Shown here: positions 7,937 to 17,174 of the stretch, piece after piece
Position numbering within the stretch: the stretch's first letter is position 1
Layout: every line of letters starts with the position of its first letter
Source of the DNA: Roseibium sp. MMSF_3544
Lineage (GTDB): Bacteria; Pseudomonadota; Alphaproteobacteria; Rhizobiales; Stappiaceae
Reading direction: 5' to 3'
Length of the DNA: 64,000 bases
Assembly (NCBI RefSeq): GCF_030732845.1
Contig: NZ_JASHKA010000005.1
Coordinates: 124,001 to 188,000 of the forward strand
Position numbers and translations under genes: made by a program
Notes under the pieces: generated by a model
Databases searched by the model: none
What the model was told of the DNA's origin: nothing
The model's input: the letters and a program-made list of their open reading frames with translations, nothing else

Positions 7937-9409
7937 ATGCCAGCTGTACAGGAAACCATCGATCAAGTGAAAGCTATCGATGTCGACCAGTATAAATACG
8001 GCTTCGTGACCGACATTGAGTCGGAAAAAGGGGCCAAGGGTCTCTCCGAAGAGACAATCCGCTTTCTGTCCGCCAAGAAGAACGAGCCGGAATGGATGAC
8101 GCAATGGCGTCTCGATGCCTTGCGGCGTTTCAAGCAGATGGACGAGCCCAATTGGGCACGTGTCTCCTACCCGAAGATCGATTTCGACGACCTTTATTAC
8201 TGGGCCGCACCGAAGTCGGTGGAAGGTCCTAAGAGTCTCGATGAGGTTGATCCGGAGCTTCTGGCGACCTACGAGAAGCTGGGCATTCCGCTTGCCGAGC
8301 AGGAAATCCTTGCCGGGGTCGAGCCGAAGAACCGCGTCGCGGTCGATGCCGTTTTCGACTCCGTTTCGGTGGTCACAACCTTCAAGGAAGAGCTGAAAAA
8401 GGCCGGCGTCATTTTCTGCTCGATTTCCGAAGCCGTGCGCGAATATCCGGACCTGGTAAAAAAGTATCTCGGCTCCGTGGTGCCCGTCACCGACAATTAC
8501 TACGCGACCCTGAACTCGGCGGTCTTCTCCGACGGTTCGTTTGTCTATATCCCGGAAGGCGTCCGCTGCCCGATGGAGCTGTCGACATACTTCCGCATCA
8601 ACGAGCAGAACACGGGACAGTTTGAACGCACGCTGATCATCGCTGAAAAGGGATCCTACGTTTCCTATCTGGAAGGCTGCACGGCCCCGCAGCGCGATGA
8701 GAATCAACTCCATGCAGCTGTTGTCGAGTTGGTTGCTCTGGACGACGCGGAAATCAAGTATTCCACGGTTCAGAACTGGTTCCCGGGCGACAAGGACGGC
8801 AAGGGCGGCATTTACAACTTCGTCACCAAGCGTGGCGACTGCCGCGGCAAGAACTCCAAGATCTCATGGACCCAGGTCGAGACCGGCTCCGCGATCACAT
8901 GGAAGTATCCGTCCTGCATTCTGCGCGGCGACAATTCCCGCGGAGAGTTTTACTCGATCGCAGTATCGAACGGCTACCAGCAGATCGACAGCGGCACCAA
9001 GATGATCCATCTGGGCAAGAACACATCAAGCCGAGTGATTTCCAAGGGCATTTCCGCGGGCAAATCGGAGAACACCTATCGCGGCCTGATCTCTGCGCAC
9101 CGCAGGGCGTCCAATGCCCGCAACTTCACCCAGTGCGATTCGCTGTTGATCGGCCAGGAATGCGGCGCTCATACGGTGCCGTATATCGAAAGCAAGAACG
9201 CTTCGGCCCAGTTCGAGCACGAGGCGACGACGTCGAAGATTTCGGACGACCAGATGTTCTATTGCCTGCAGCGTGGCCTGTCGGAAGAAGAGGCAGTGGC
9301 ACTGATCGTCAACGGCTTCGTGAAGGACGTCATCCAGCAGTTGCCGATGGAGTTCGCCGTTGAGGCTCAGAAGCTGATTTCGATCAGCCTGGAAGGATCC
9401 GTGGGCTGA
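7937..9409 (+). CDS. sufB: SufB, Fe-S scaffold subunit
   Basis: SufB is the scaffold of the SufBC2D complex on which Fe-S clusters are built from SufS-derived sulfur. The 490-residue product has the full-length SufB sequence with conserved [21 protein letters not shown], the cysteine-containing [16 protein letters not shown], and the C-terminal beta-helix and helices ([18 protein letters not shown]). The frame is open upstream to 7838, but that extension crosses the hairpins; ATG 7937 has GGAGGCAAGG directly upstream and begins the conserved MPAVQETI. It is the second gene of the suf operon. Confidence 0.96.
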   Translation: MPAVQETIDQVKAIDVDQYKYGFVTDIESEKGAKGLSEETIRFLSAKKNEPEWMTQWRLDALRRFKQMDEPNWARVSYPKIDFDDLYYWAAPKSVEGPKSLDEVDPELLATYEKLGIPLAEQEILAGVEPKNRVAVDAVFDSVSVVTTFKEELKKAGVIFCSISEAVREYPDLVKKYLGSVVPVTDNYYATLNSAVFSDGSFVYIPEGVRCPMELSTYFRINEQNTGQFERTLIIAEKGSYVSYLEGCTAPQRDENQLHAAVVELVALDDAEIKYSTVQNWFPGDKDGKGGIYNFVTKRGDCRGKNSKISWTQVETGSAITWKYPSCILRGDNSRGEFYSIAVSNGYQQIDSGTKMIHLGKNTSSRVISKGISAGKSENTYRGLISAHRRASNARNFTQCDSLLIGQECGAHTVPYIESKNASAQFEHEATTSKISDDQMFYCLQRGLSEEEAVALIVNGFVKDVIQQLPMEFAVEAQKLISISLEGSVG

Positions 9410-9474
9410 TCACCAGCCAACCCGAATGAACTATTTGGGCTGGAAAAGCCCGCTGTATTACGAGGACATATCTC

Positions 9475-10227
9475 ATGCTTGAGATCAAAAACCTTCACGC
9501 ACGCATCGCGGAAGACGAAACGGAAATCCTGCGCGGCGTCGACCTGACCGTCAAACCGGGCGAAGTCCATGCCATCATGGGGCCGAACGGCTCCGGCAAG
9601 TCGACCCTGTCCTACGTTCTGGCCGGCAAGGACGATTATGAGATCACCGAGGGCGAGGTCCTGTTCAACGGTGAGAACATGCTTGAGATGGAGCCGGACG
9701 AGCGCGCGGCAGCCGGTATGTTCCTGGCATTCCAGTATCCGATCGAGATCCCGGGCGTAGCCACCATGGAATTCCTGAAGACGGCGATGAACGCTCAGCG
9801 CAAGGCGCGCGGCGAAGATGCGCTGTCCATCCCGGATTTCATGAAGCGGGTGAAGGCAGCAGCCAACCATCTAAATGTCTCCATGGACATGCTGAAGCGG
9901 CCGCTCAATGTCGGTTTTTCCGGTGGCGAGAAAAAGCGCGCGGAGATCCTGCAGATGTCCCTACTAGAGCCGTCCCTGTGCGTGCTCGACGAAACCGACT
10001 CCGGGCTCGATATCGATGCGCTCAGGGTCGTATCGGAAGGTGTCAACAAATTGCGCTCTCCGGACCGCGCCATGGTGGTGATCACGCACTATCAGCGTCT
10101 TTTGGATCATATCGTTCCGGACGTGGTGCACGTTCTGTCGAAGGGCAAGATCGTCAAGTCCGGAGACAAGGATCTGGCGCTTGAGCTTGAAAAGAACGGT
10201 TACGCAGATTTCGTTGACGCCGCTTGA
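9475..10227 (+). CDS. sufC: SufC, ABC-type ATPase of Fe-S assembly
   Basis: SufC is a soluble ABC ATPase that drives conformational change in the SufBCD scaffold. The 250-residue protein shows Walker A GPNGSGKST, the Suf-type signature FSGGEKKRAEIL, Walker B CVLDETDSGLD, and the switch His in VITHYQR. It sits 65 nt after sufB and 14 nt before sufD in the same operon. Length and motifs are typical. Confidence 0.97.
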   Translation: MLEIKNLHARIAEDETEILRGVDLTVKPGEVHAIMGPNGSGKSTLSYVLAGKDDYEITEGEVLFNGENMLEMEPDERAAAGMFLAFQYPIEIPGVATMEFLKTAMNAQRKARGEDALSIPDFMKRVKAAANHLNVSMDMLKRPLNVGFSGGEKKRAEILQMSLLEPSLCVLDETDSGLDIDALRVVSEGVNKLRSPDRAMVVITHYQRLLDHIVPDVVHVLSKGKIVKSGDKDLALELEKNGYADFVDAA

Positions 10228-10241
10228 GGGAGCACACTGAA

Positions 10242-11561
10242 ATGAATGCCAGCATGCCTGTCAGACACACTCAGGCCGAAAGCGACCTTTTCGAACGCTT
10301 TGAAACCAGCAAGTCCGCTCTGAGTGGATCGGTCGCTGTCACCGCGCTTCGCGAGGCTGCCGTCGACCAGATCCGCGATCGCGGACTGCCGCACCGCCGC
10401 GTCGAGGAATATAAGTACTCCGACCTTCGCGCCTTCCTGAAGTCGGCGGCTCCGCTTTCCGAAAGCGCTGACGTAGCGGCTGCGAAGGCGGTTCTGGATG
10501 CGCAGGACAGCTATGGAGAGCTTGAGCGGTATCGGATCGTTGTCGCCAATGGCGTTTACCTGCCGGAGCTTTCCGACACGGATGCGCTCGCAGGTGAGGG
10601 CGTCACGATAACCGGCCTCAATGAGGCGCTGGCTGGTGAACATGGAGCGCAACTCCTGTCATCGCCGAAGTCCGCACTGAATGACGGGCTTATTACGCTC
10701 AACACCGCTTTCGTTCAGGGTGGTGTGATTGTCGATGCAGCCGAAGGTGTGTCGCTGTCCAAGCCGGTTGAATTGGTTCAGGTCGCCACATCGCGCGGTG
10801 CCCAGGTCACCCGTAACAAGGTGACTGTCGGCAAGGGAGCAAAATTGAGGCTCCTGGAGACATTCGCTGGCGACTCAGGCCAGGGTGAGATCAACTCTGT
10901 GTTCGATTACACCGTCGCGGACAATGCATTTCTCGCAACCACCCGGCTTATCATCGGGGGCGGAGACGCTGCCCGCCTGTTCACGACGATCGCAACGCTT
11001 GGCGCGGAAGCAGAGTTCAAGTCGCTTGGTTTCATTGCGGGCCCTCGTTTCACCCGTAACCAACAGTTCATCAACTTCACCGGCGAGAATTCCGAAGCGA
11101 AAATCTACGGTGTGACGATGGCAGGCGGCGACGATCTCGCGGATCAGACACTGATCGTCGATCACGCCGTTCCTCATTGCAACAGCCGTGAGTTCTTCAA
11201 GACCGTTCTCGACGGACGCTCGAAGGGTGTCTACCAGGGGCGGATTAACGTTGCCCAGCACGCCCAGAAGACAGATGGCGAAATGATGACCCAGGCTCTG
11301 CTCTTGTCTGAAGAGGCGGAGATGGCAAACAAGCCGGAGCTGGAAATCTTTGCCGATGACGTGATTTGCGCGCATGGTGCGACCAGCGGTCAGATTGACG
11401 AAGACCTGCTGTTCTATCTACGTGCCCGCGGTATCCCCGAAGCTGAAGCCAAGACCCTGCTGGTGCTTGCGTTCCTGTCCGAAGCGATCGAGGAATACGA
11501 CGAAGACGATGTCACGGAAGGCCTGGAATCGCGCGTACGTGACTGGCTGGCAGGCCACTAG
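10242..11561 (+). CDS. sufD: SufD, Fe-S scaffold subunit
   Basis: SufD is the SufB paralogue that completes the SufBC2D scaffold and helps iron acquisition. The 439-residue protein has the conserved N-terminal GLPHRRVEEYKYSDLR, a right-handed beta-helix core, and the C-terminal signature CAHGATSGQIDEDLLFYLRARG containing the conserved histidine. An in-frame TTG at 10224 overlaps sufC, but ATG 10242 preceded by GAGGGAG is the better start. It lies in the suf operon, followed by a 134-nt spacer with a strong hairpin before sufS. Confidence 0.95.
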   Translation: MNASMPVRHTQAESDLFERFETSKSALSGSVAVTALREAAVDQIRDRGLPHRRVEEYKYSDLRAFLKSAAPLSESADVAAAKAVLDAQDSYGELERYRIVVANGVYLPELSDTDALAGEGVTITGLNEALAGEHGAQLLSSPKSALNDGLITLNTAFVQGGVIVDAAEGVSLSKPVELVQVATSRGAQVTRNKVTVGKGAKLRLLETFAGDSGQGEINSVFDYTVADNAFLATTRLIIGGGDAARLFTTIATLGAEAEFKSLGFIAGPRFTRNQQFINFTGENSEAKIYGVTMAGGDDLADQTLIVDHAVPHCNSREFFKTVLDGRSKGVYQGRINVAQHAQKTDGEMMTQALLLSEEAEMANKPELEIFADDVICAHGATSGQIDEDLLFYLRARGIPEAEAKTLLVLAFLSEAIEEYDEDDVTEGLESRVRDWLAGH

Positions 11562-11626
11562 ACCAACTCAAGTTCGATCGGAAACGGTCGAACAGTGAAA
11601 AGTTGATCTTTTTCAGTGTGATAGAA

Positions 11627-11654
11627 CATCGTGTGTTCGGACGAACGCACGATG
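11627..11654 (+). other. Strong 13-bp hairpin between sufD and sufS
   Basis: A nearly perfect inverted repeat beginning CATCGTG and ending CACGATG gives 13 paired positions (one G-T wobble) with a minimal loop. It has no U tract after it, so it is more likely an mRNA stability or processing element within the suf transcript than a terminator. It ends 41 nt before the sufS start. Confidence 0.5.
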
Positions 11655-11695
11655 CTTCAGGCCACTGGCCGATTGGTAACAAGGAGCAGCGCCGC

Positions 11696-12952
11696 ATGAC
11701 GGTCGCGACTGCACAAGAAACACTTCAGTCCCCCGGCTACGATGTCGAGGCGATCCGCCGCGACTTCCCGATCCTGTCGCGTGAAGTGTATGGCAAGCCG
11801 CTGGTTTATCTGGACAACGGTGCATCTGCCCAAAAACCGAAAGCGGTCATCGATGCCGTGACCAAGGCCTATTCGGAAGAATATGCCAACGTGCATCGCG
11901 GTCTGCATTTCCTGTCCAATACGGCGACCGACAATTACGAAGCGGCGCGCGAAAAAGTGCGTCGGTTCTTGAATGCCAAATCCGTCGATGAAGTTGTCTT
12001 CACGAAGTCGACGACGGAAGCAATCAACCTTGTTTCATATGGCCTTGGTCCGGATTTCTTCGGCGAGGGCGATGAGATCGTTCTTTCGATCATGGAGCAC
12101 CATTCGAACATCGTGCCGTGGCATTTCCACCGTGAACGGCATGGTTCTGTTCTGAAATGGGTCTATGTGAAAGAGGACGGCACGTTCGATCTCGATGCGT
12201 TCGTGGATACGTTGAGCGACCGGACGAAGCTTGTCGCCATCACGCACATGTCCAACGTTCTCGGCACCGTGGTTCCAATCAGGGAAATCTGCGAAATTGC
12301 GCACGAACGGGGCATTCAGGTTCTGGTCGACGGCAGCCAGGCGGCGGTCCATATGCCCGTCGATGTTCAGGAACTTGGCTGCGACTATTACGTCTTTACC
12401 GGCCACAAGGTTTATGGTCCTTCGGGGATCGGTGTTTTGTGGGGCACTCCAGAACGGCTGAACGCATTGCGCCCGTTCAACGGCGGCGGTGAAATGATCC
12501 TCGATGTGACTGAGGACGTGATCACCTACAATGATCCTCCGCACCGTTTCGAAGCCGGAACGCCGCCAATCGTGCAGGCGATTGGCCTTGGTGCCGCGCT
12601 CGACTATATGGACGCGATCGGGCGCGAGAACATCGCGCGCCACGAAGCGGACCTGAAGGACTACGCCCACAAAAAGTTGCGGGAAATCAACTCCCTGCGT
12701 ATCTTCGGCGATGCCCCCGGCAAGGGAGCTATTGTATCGTTCGAAGTGGAGGGGGCACATGCCCACGACGTCGCCACGATCATCGACCGGGCAGGTGTGG
12801 CTGTGAGGGCAGGCACACATTGCGCGCAACCACTCTTGGCAAGATATGGCGTAACCTCTACATGTCGGGCAAGCTTCGGGCTTTACAATACGCGTGAAGA
12901 GGTGGACGCGCTGTATGAGGCCTTGTTGAAAGCGCAGAGTTTTTTCGGGTAA
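11696..12952 (+). CDS. sufS: SufS, group II cysteine desulfurase
   Basis: SufS mobilises sulfur from cysteine and passes it to the Suf scaffold. The 418-residue product shows the typical N terminus DFPILSREVYGKPLVYLDNGA, the PLP lysine in TGHKVYGPSG (K238), and the catalytic cysteine in RAGTHCAQPLL (C376). An upstream in-frame ATG (11603) would include the intercistronic hairpin; the start at 11696 has AAGGAGC at good spacing. No sufE gene follows, so sulfur transfer may use another acceptor. sufT starts 13 nt downstream. Confidence 0.96.
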   Translation: MTVATAQETLQSPGYDVEAIRRDFPILSREVYGKPLVYLDNGASAQKPKAVIDAVTKAYSEEYANVHRGLHFLSNTATDNYEAAREKVRRFLNAKSVDEVVFTKSTTEAINLVSYGLGPDFFGEGDEIVLSIMEHHSNIVPWHFHRERHGSVLKWVYVKEDGTFDLDAFVDTLSDRTKLVAITHMSNVLGTVVPIREICEIAHERGIQVLVDGSQAAVHMPVDVQELGCDYYVFTGHKVYGPSGIGVLWGTPERLNALRPFNGGGEMILDVTEDVITYNDPPHRFEAGTPPIVQAIGLGAALDYMDAIGRENIARHEADLKDYAHKKLREINSLRIFGDAPGKGAIVSFEVEGAHAHDVATIIDRAGVAVRAGTHCAQPLLARYGVTSTCRASFGLYNTREEVDALYEALLKAQSFFG

Positions 12953-12965
12953 GGACGGACCCAGC

Positions 12966-13361
12966 ATGGAAAACGCAACGACCATCGACACCAATGCGGA
13001 CGGTGAAGAGCTGCAGGCGGAAGTTTCCGCGAAGACCACGATCCCGACAGAGGAACTTGATCGCCTGACTACCGACATCGTCGGTGCGCTGAAATCTGTC
13101 TACGATCCGGAAATCCCCTGCGATATCTATGAACTGGGCCTGATTTACAAGGTCGACATCGAAGACGACCGGTCCATCAATATCGATATGACGCTCACGG
13201 CGCCCGGCTGTCCGGTCGCCGGCGAGATGCCCGGCTGGGTAGAAAATGCGGTTTCAGCTGTGGCAGGCGTGGGACCAGTCAATGTCGACATGGTATTCGA
13301 TCCGCCGTGGACTCCGGAGCGCATGTCCGACGAGGCGAAAGTTGCACTCAACTGGTATTGA
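12966..13361 (+). CDS. sufT: SufT, DUF59/MIP18-family Fe-S assembly protein
   Basis: The 131-residue protein consists of an acidic N-terminal extension (about 30 residues) and a DUF59 domain with the characteristic LKSVYDPEIPCDIYELGLIY and the cysteine-containing TLTAPGCPVAG. SufT proteins support Fe-S maturation under high demand. It is encoded 13 nt after sufS in the suf operon; co-location and motifs make the call secure. The exact biochemical step remains less defined than for SufBCDS. Confidence 0.92.
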   Translation: MENATTIDTNADGEELQAEVSAKTTIPTEELDRLTTDIVGALKSVYDPEIPCDIYELGLIYKVDIEDDRSINIDMTLTAPGCPVAGEMPGWVENAVSAVAGVGPVNVDMVFDPPWTPERMSDEAKVALNWY

Positions 13362-13434
13362 GTTGCAAACCTTTTATCCGGTAAGCTGAACCCCTATATC
13401 AGGATTTAGTCATCAGGAGCTGATCGAGGAAAGA

Positions 13435-13812
13435 ATGGCTTCCGCGGGAAAATTCCAGGTCATGAGCATGACCGATTCTGCAGCCGAGCGGGTGAGGGAA
13501 CTTGTCGAAGATACCGACAAGGACGCCATCGGCTTGCGTGTTGGTATCAAGAAGGGCGGCTGCGCCGGCATGGAATACACCATGGACCTGGTGGAAGACG
13601 CCAAGCCCGGCGACGATGTGATCGAGGACAAGGGTGCAAAGCTCTTCATTGATCCGTCGGCTGTGCTCTTTCTTCTGGGAACGGAAATGGACTTTGAAGT
13701 GACAAAGTTCCGCTCCGGTTTCGTGTTCAAGAACCCAAACGAAGTGTCGGCTTGTGGCTGCGGCGAATCTGTTTCGCTACAGGCTGCCGATTCAACGACT
13801 TTGGCGCGCTGA
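13435..13812 (+). CDS. sufA: SufA/IscA-type Fe-S carrier
   Basis: An A-type carrier of 125 residues that moves Fe-S clusters from the scaffold to targets. The three ligand cysteines are visible in KKGGCAGMEY and in the C-terminal SACGCGES. It is the last gene of the suf cluster, separated from sufT by 73 nt, and ends 38 nt before tenA. The window also holds a second A-type protein, erpA, at 22.5 kb; SufA here is distinguished by its suf location. Confidence 0.93.
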   Translation: MASAGKFQVMSMTDSAAERVRELVEDTDKDAIGLRVGIKKGGCAGMEYTMDLVEDAKPGDDVIEDKGAKLFIDPSAVLFLLGTEMDFEVTKFRSGFVFKNPNEVSACGCGESVSLQAADSTTLAR

Positions 13813-13850
13813 CCCGCTTGGCAACCCAACTTTCCTGAACGAGAGTTTCA

Positions 13851-14513
13851 ATGCAACTGTTTGACCGGCTCAAGTCCCATGCCGCGCCGCAATGGGCTGA
13901 CTACACGCAACATGCGTTCGTTGAGCAACTTGGGACCGGCAAACTGCCGCTTGCGTGTTTCAAACATTACCTCGTTCAGGATTACCTGTTTCTGATCCAG
14001 TTTGCCCGAGCCTACGCATTGGGGATCTACAAGAGCCCGACAGTCGCTGATATGCGCCATTCATTGGAAGGCGTGAAAGCTATTCTCGATGTTGAGCTGG
14101 AGCTTCATATCGAGATCTGCGGCAAATGGGGCATGCAGCGGGAAGAAATCGAAAAGGCGCCTGAGGATACGCCGACAATGGCCTACACGCGCTTTGTTCT
14201 GGACGCAGGAATGGCCGGCGATCTGCTGGATCTTCAGGCTGCACTGGCACCGTGTATTCTGGGTTACGCGGAAATCGGCAAGAACCTGCAAGGGGCTGGC
14301 TGCGATCATCCCGAAAATCCCTATCAGCGGTGGATCCAGGAATATGCGGGCGACGGGTACCAGGAACTGGCGAGTGGATTTGAGGCCTGGTTCGAAGCCA
14401 CCGGCGCGCAGGTGCTGACCGACGCGCGATACCCGCGTGTTCTGTCACTGTTTGAAAAGGCTTGCAGGCTGGAAAGCGACTTCTGGCAGATGGGCCTTAA
14501 CGCCGCAGACTGA
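13851..14513 (+). CDS. tenA: TenA-type aminopyrimidine aminohydrolase (thiaminase II)
   Basis: TenA salvages thiamine precursors by hydrolysing aminopyrimidines. The all-helical 220-residue protein has the family motif FKHYLVQDYLFL and the nucleophilic cysteine in LAPCILGYAEIG, which falls at residue 135, the position known from the Bacillus enzyme. No thi genes or TPP riboswitch are nearby. It lies just after the suf operon with a 38-nt gap and may be co-transcribed with sufA. Confidence 0.9.
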   Translation: MQLFDRLKSHAAPQWADYTQHAFVEQLGTGKLPLACFKHYLVQDYLFLIQFARAYALGIYKSPTVADMRHSLEGVKAILDVELELHIEICGKWGMQREEIEKAPEDTPTMAYTRFVLDAGMAGDLLDLQAALAPCILGYAEIGKNLQGAGCDHPENPYQRWIQEYAGDGYQELASGFEAWFEATGAQVLTDARYPRVLSLFEKACRLESDFWQMGLNAAD

Positions 14514-14544
14514 GTTTCTGGAAACGCGGTTGGGCGCTACTCCG

Positions 14545-15606
14545 CTAAGCGACGTTTTCCTCGCCGGCAGCGGCTTCCAGGTCTTTTTCTGTTTTGACCA
14601 GGTTCCGGCCCGCTCTTTTGGCGGCATACATGGCTTCATCGGCGCGTGAGACGATTGAATGCGCCGTGTCCGTGCTTTCGAAAATGGCAATGCCGACGGA
14701 GATTGTCACACGTCCCAGGTTCTCGCCGGTTGAGCGCTTCACCAGTTCTTTCGACATGACGGCAGAGCGGATGCGTTCGCCAATCTGCACTGCTTCTTCA
14801 AGGTCCAATTGCGGCAGGATAATCGAGAATTCTTCGCCGCCGTAGCGGCAGGCAATATCCTGGGTCTTGATGTTCTGTTTGACCGCAAGTGCTACCAGAC
14901 GAAGAACCTGGTCACCGGTCTGGTGACCGTAGGTATCGTTGAACTTCTTGAAGTGATCGATATCCGTCATCAGCAAGGCGAAGCCTCTGCCGGATTCCTT
15001 GGAATGATCGATGACTTTCTCGATCGAAACTTCGAAGTGCTTGCGATTGTTGAGCGTCGTCAGTTCGTCTGTCAGGGATTCGTAACGAATCGCTTCGAGC
15101 GAGGACTGCAGGTTCTCAATATGCTTCTTGGATTCCAGAAGCTGGCTCTCCAGTTTCCGATTGGATGCCACGGCGTTCTGCGTCGACTTGACAAGATGTG
15201 TGACATACAGCTGGAGCTTTTTCGGATCCGCCACACCCTTGATCTTTTCGCCAGCCTGTTCAAGCGCACTGCCATAGTCGGACGTCGCATCCGCGCTCAA
15301 CTTCAGCGAGTCGATCAGTTCCTCGACGTCTCGTGAAACCTTTGTTCCGACTTCATCAAGTCGGTCGCCCAATCTGGTCGGTGAGAGGAACCGTCCGTAA
15401 AGGTTGAGCATTTCATCTGTGTTGATGCGACCGCTGGCTTTTATTGTTTCGTTGACTGCGCGATTCAATCCTTGATTGTATCCGGCCGAGTAAGTGTACC
15501 AGAGTTCGTAAGCACGAGGGTATGCCGGCAGCGTGTTTTTCTTGATGTAGCCTATGGCGGACTCACCGTAATTGATGGTCCTTTTATGGTCGTCTTCTTC
15601 CGACAT
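14545..15606 (-). CDS. GGDEF diguanylate cyclase
   Basis: The 353-residue protein has an N-terminal helical domain (residues 1-110, starting HKRTINYGESAIGYIKK), a coiled-coil linker (about 130-180), and a GGDEF domain with an intact GGEEF active site (RYGGEEFSIILP) and MTDIDHFKKFNDTYGH. It should make cyclic di-GMP in the cytoplasm. The inhibitory I-site RxxD is KTQD here, so feedback inhibition may be weakened. The start at 15606 (MSEEDDHK) is chosen over an in-frame ATG 16 codons upstream because it leaves the predicted promoter outside the gene. It converges with tenA. Confidence 0.92.
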   Translation of the reverse strand: MSEEDDHKRTINYGESAIGYIKKNTLPAYPRAYELWYTYSAGYNQGLNRAVNETIKASGRINTDEMLNLYGRFLSPTRLGDRLDEVGTKVSRDVEELIDSLKLSADATSDYGSALEQAGEKIKGVADPKKLQLYVTHLVKSTQNAVASNRKLESQLLESKKHIENLQSSLEAIRYESLTDELTTLNNRKHFEVSIEKVIDHSKESGRGFALLMTDIDHFKKFNDTYGHQTGDQVLRLVALAVKQNIKTQDIACRYGGEEFSIILPQLDLEEAVQIGERIRSAVMSKELVKRSTGENLGRVTISVGIAIFESTDTAHSIVSRADEAMYAAKRAGRNLVKTEKDLEAAAGEENVA

Positions 15607-15654
15607 AAAACTTCTCTCGCCTTTGACTTGCGAATCCGCCCCACACGGCCACAA

Positions 15655-15697
15655 GTTATAAGTCCAAACTCGGCTGGAAGTTTTAAGGAGCGGTTAA
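15655..15697 (-). promoter_or_regulatory. CtrA-type box and promoter of the cyclase gene
   Basis: A perfect TTAA-N7-TTAA site (15683-15697, spacer GGAGCGG) lies 77 nt upstream of the cyclase start. On the minus strand it is followed about 22 nt later by TATAAC (15655-15660), a good -10 box. The CtrA half sites therefore sit at about -35 to -50 relative to the predicted start, the geometry of CtrA-activated promoters in alphaproteobacteria. CtrA control of the cyclase is an inference from the motif. Confidence 0.55.
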
Positions 15698-15728
15698 GCT
15701 TAAGGCTTTTCCCGCATCAAAAGTAACG

Positions 15729-17174
15729 TTAGGAAGCCTTTTTAGGGCGAGGTTCCCGCAACAGGAATGCCGGGATATGAACGCCTGCGCTGAAGGCAGG
15801 CTCAGATTTGTCGCTTTTCGGCTTTTTCCCCGAAGCTTTCTGGGGCAGCGTTGAGACTGGCGCCGGTGCAGTATTTTCGGTCTGGGCGTCGATCACGTCG
15901 GTTTCCGTGTCACGTGGTTTTGATTGCGAACGGCGGCGGCTGGACGACTTGGCCTGAGACGCATCGTTGTCGTTGCTGGAATCCACGTTCTTGCCACCTT
16001 TGCCGGCTCTGCGCCGTGCCTTGCGTTCTTTCGCTGCGGCTTCAAAGTCAATCGGATCTCCAAGCCAGTCGATCGACTTGTTGATAAGGGACTCGATTGC
16101 TTCAAGATACTTTCTGTCTTCGCCTGTCACCAGCGTGTAGGCGCTTCCCGAACGGCCCGCGCGGCCTGTCCGTCCAATGCGGTGAACATAGTCCTCCGCG
16201 TTGCTGGGAACATCATAGTTGAAGACGTGGCTCACCTCGGGAATGTCCAGTCCGCGTGCGGCAACATCACTTGCAACAAGCAACTTGATGTTTCCTTTAC
16301 GGAAATTGTCCAGCATCATCATGCGTGTGCGCTGGTCCATGTCGCCGTGCAACGCACCGACGTTATACTCATGCCGTTCAAGCGAACGGAAGAGGGTAGA
16401 GACATCGCGTTTGCGGTTACAGAACACAATTGCGTTTTGAAGTTCTTCCGCGTCATCCAGCAATTCGCGCAACGCAGCACGTTTGTCGTAATCCTTGGAC
16501 GGAGATGCTTTGAGCGCCTGGCTCACATTTTCTGCCGTCGACGAGGTGGGTGCGACTTCGATCCGCGCCGGATTTTGCAGGAAGGTGTCTGTAAGGCGTT
16601 GAATCTCCGGCGGCATGGTCGCGGAAAAGAACAGTGTCTGACGGGTGAACGGGATCAGTTTGCAGATCCGCTCGATATCGGGAATGAAGCCCATGTCCAG
16701 CATGCGGTCGGCTTCGTCGATGACAAGGATCTCAACACCCTGCAGCAGGAGCTTGCCGCGCTCGAAATGATCGAGGAGGCGGCCGGGCGTTGCAATCAGC
16801 ACATCCGTTCCCCGGTCAAGCTTCTTGTCCTGATCCGCAAATGAGACACCACCGATCAGGAGGGCGACGTTCAGCTTGTGGTTCGTGCCGTATTTCTCGA
16901 AGTTTTCCTGAACCTGCGCAGCAAGTTCCCGCGTCGGCTCCAGAATAAGTGTCCGCGGCATGCGCGCCCGGGCGCGGCCCTTTTCAAGAAGCGTCAACAT
17001 CGGCAAAGTAAAACTGGCAGTCTTGCCTGTCCCGGTCTGGGCAATGCCCAGAATATCGCGCCGCTCCAGAACTTGCGGGATTGCTCCTGCCTGAATGGCG
17101 GTGGGTTCTTTATAACCAGCTGCATCAACTGCAGCGAGGACCTTCTCGCTAAGACCGAGAGTATCAAATGACAT
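15729..17174 (-). CDS. DEAD-box RNA helicase, RhlE type
   Basis: An ATP-dependent RNA helicase of 481 residues with all core motifs: Q motif AIQAGAIPQ, Walker A AQTGTGKT, PTRELA, TPGRLLD, VIDEADRMLD (DEAD), SAT and HRIGRTGRAGR. The C-terminal tail (about 385-481) is basic and low in complexity (RRRSQSK, KKPKSDK), as in RhlE-like helicases of ribosome assembly and RNA decay. The ATG at 17174 (MSFDTLGLSEKVL) is preferred to 17216. It follows parE on the same strand but after a 416-nt spacer, so it probably has its own promoter. Confidence 0.93.
   Translation of the reverse strand: MSFDTLGLSEKVLAAVDAAGYKEPTAIQAGAIPQVLERRDILGIAQTGTGKTASFTLPMLTLLEKGRARARMPRTLILEPTRELAAQVQENFEKYGTNHKLNVALLIGGVSFADQDKKLDRGTDVLIATPGRLLDHFERGKLLLQGVEILVIDEADRMLDMGFIPDIERICKLIPFTRQTLFFSATMPPEIQRLTDTFLQNPARIEVAPTSSTAENVSQALKASPSKDYDKRAALRELLDDAEELQNAIVFCNRKRDVSTLFRSLERHEYNVGALHGDMDQRTRMMMLDNFRKGNIKLLVASDVAARGLDIPEVSHVFNYDVPSNAEDYVHRIGRTGRAGRSGSAYTLVTGEDRKYLEAIESLINKSIDWLGDPIDFEAAAKERKARRRAGKGGKNVDSSNDNDASQAKSSSRRRSQSKPRDTETDVIDAQTENTAPAPVSTLPQKASGKKPKSDKSEPAFSAGVHIPAFLLREPRPKKAS

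Noticed and set aside
7856..8713. A 285-codon minus-strand frame opposite sufB
   Set aside because: It is opposite a conserved gene, without motifs or a ribosome site.
12035..13078. A 347-codon open frame on the minus strand opposite sufS and sufT
   Set aside because: It lies wholly opposite strongly conserved genes, has no recognisable domain and owes its openness to codon bias.
13813..13850. TPP riboswitch before tenA
   Set aside because: Only 38 nt separate sufA and tenA, too short for the element, and no thi-box bases are seen.
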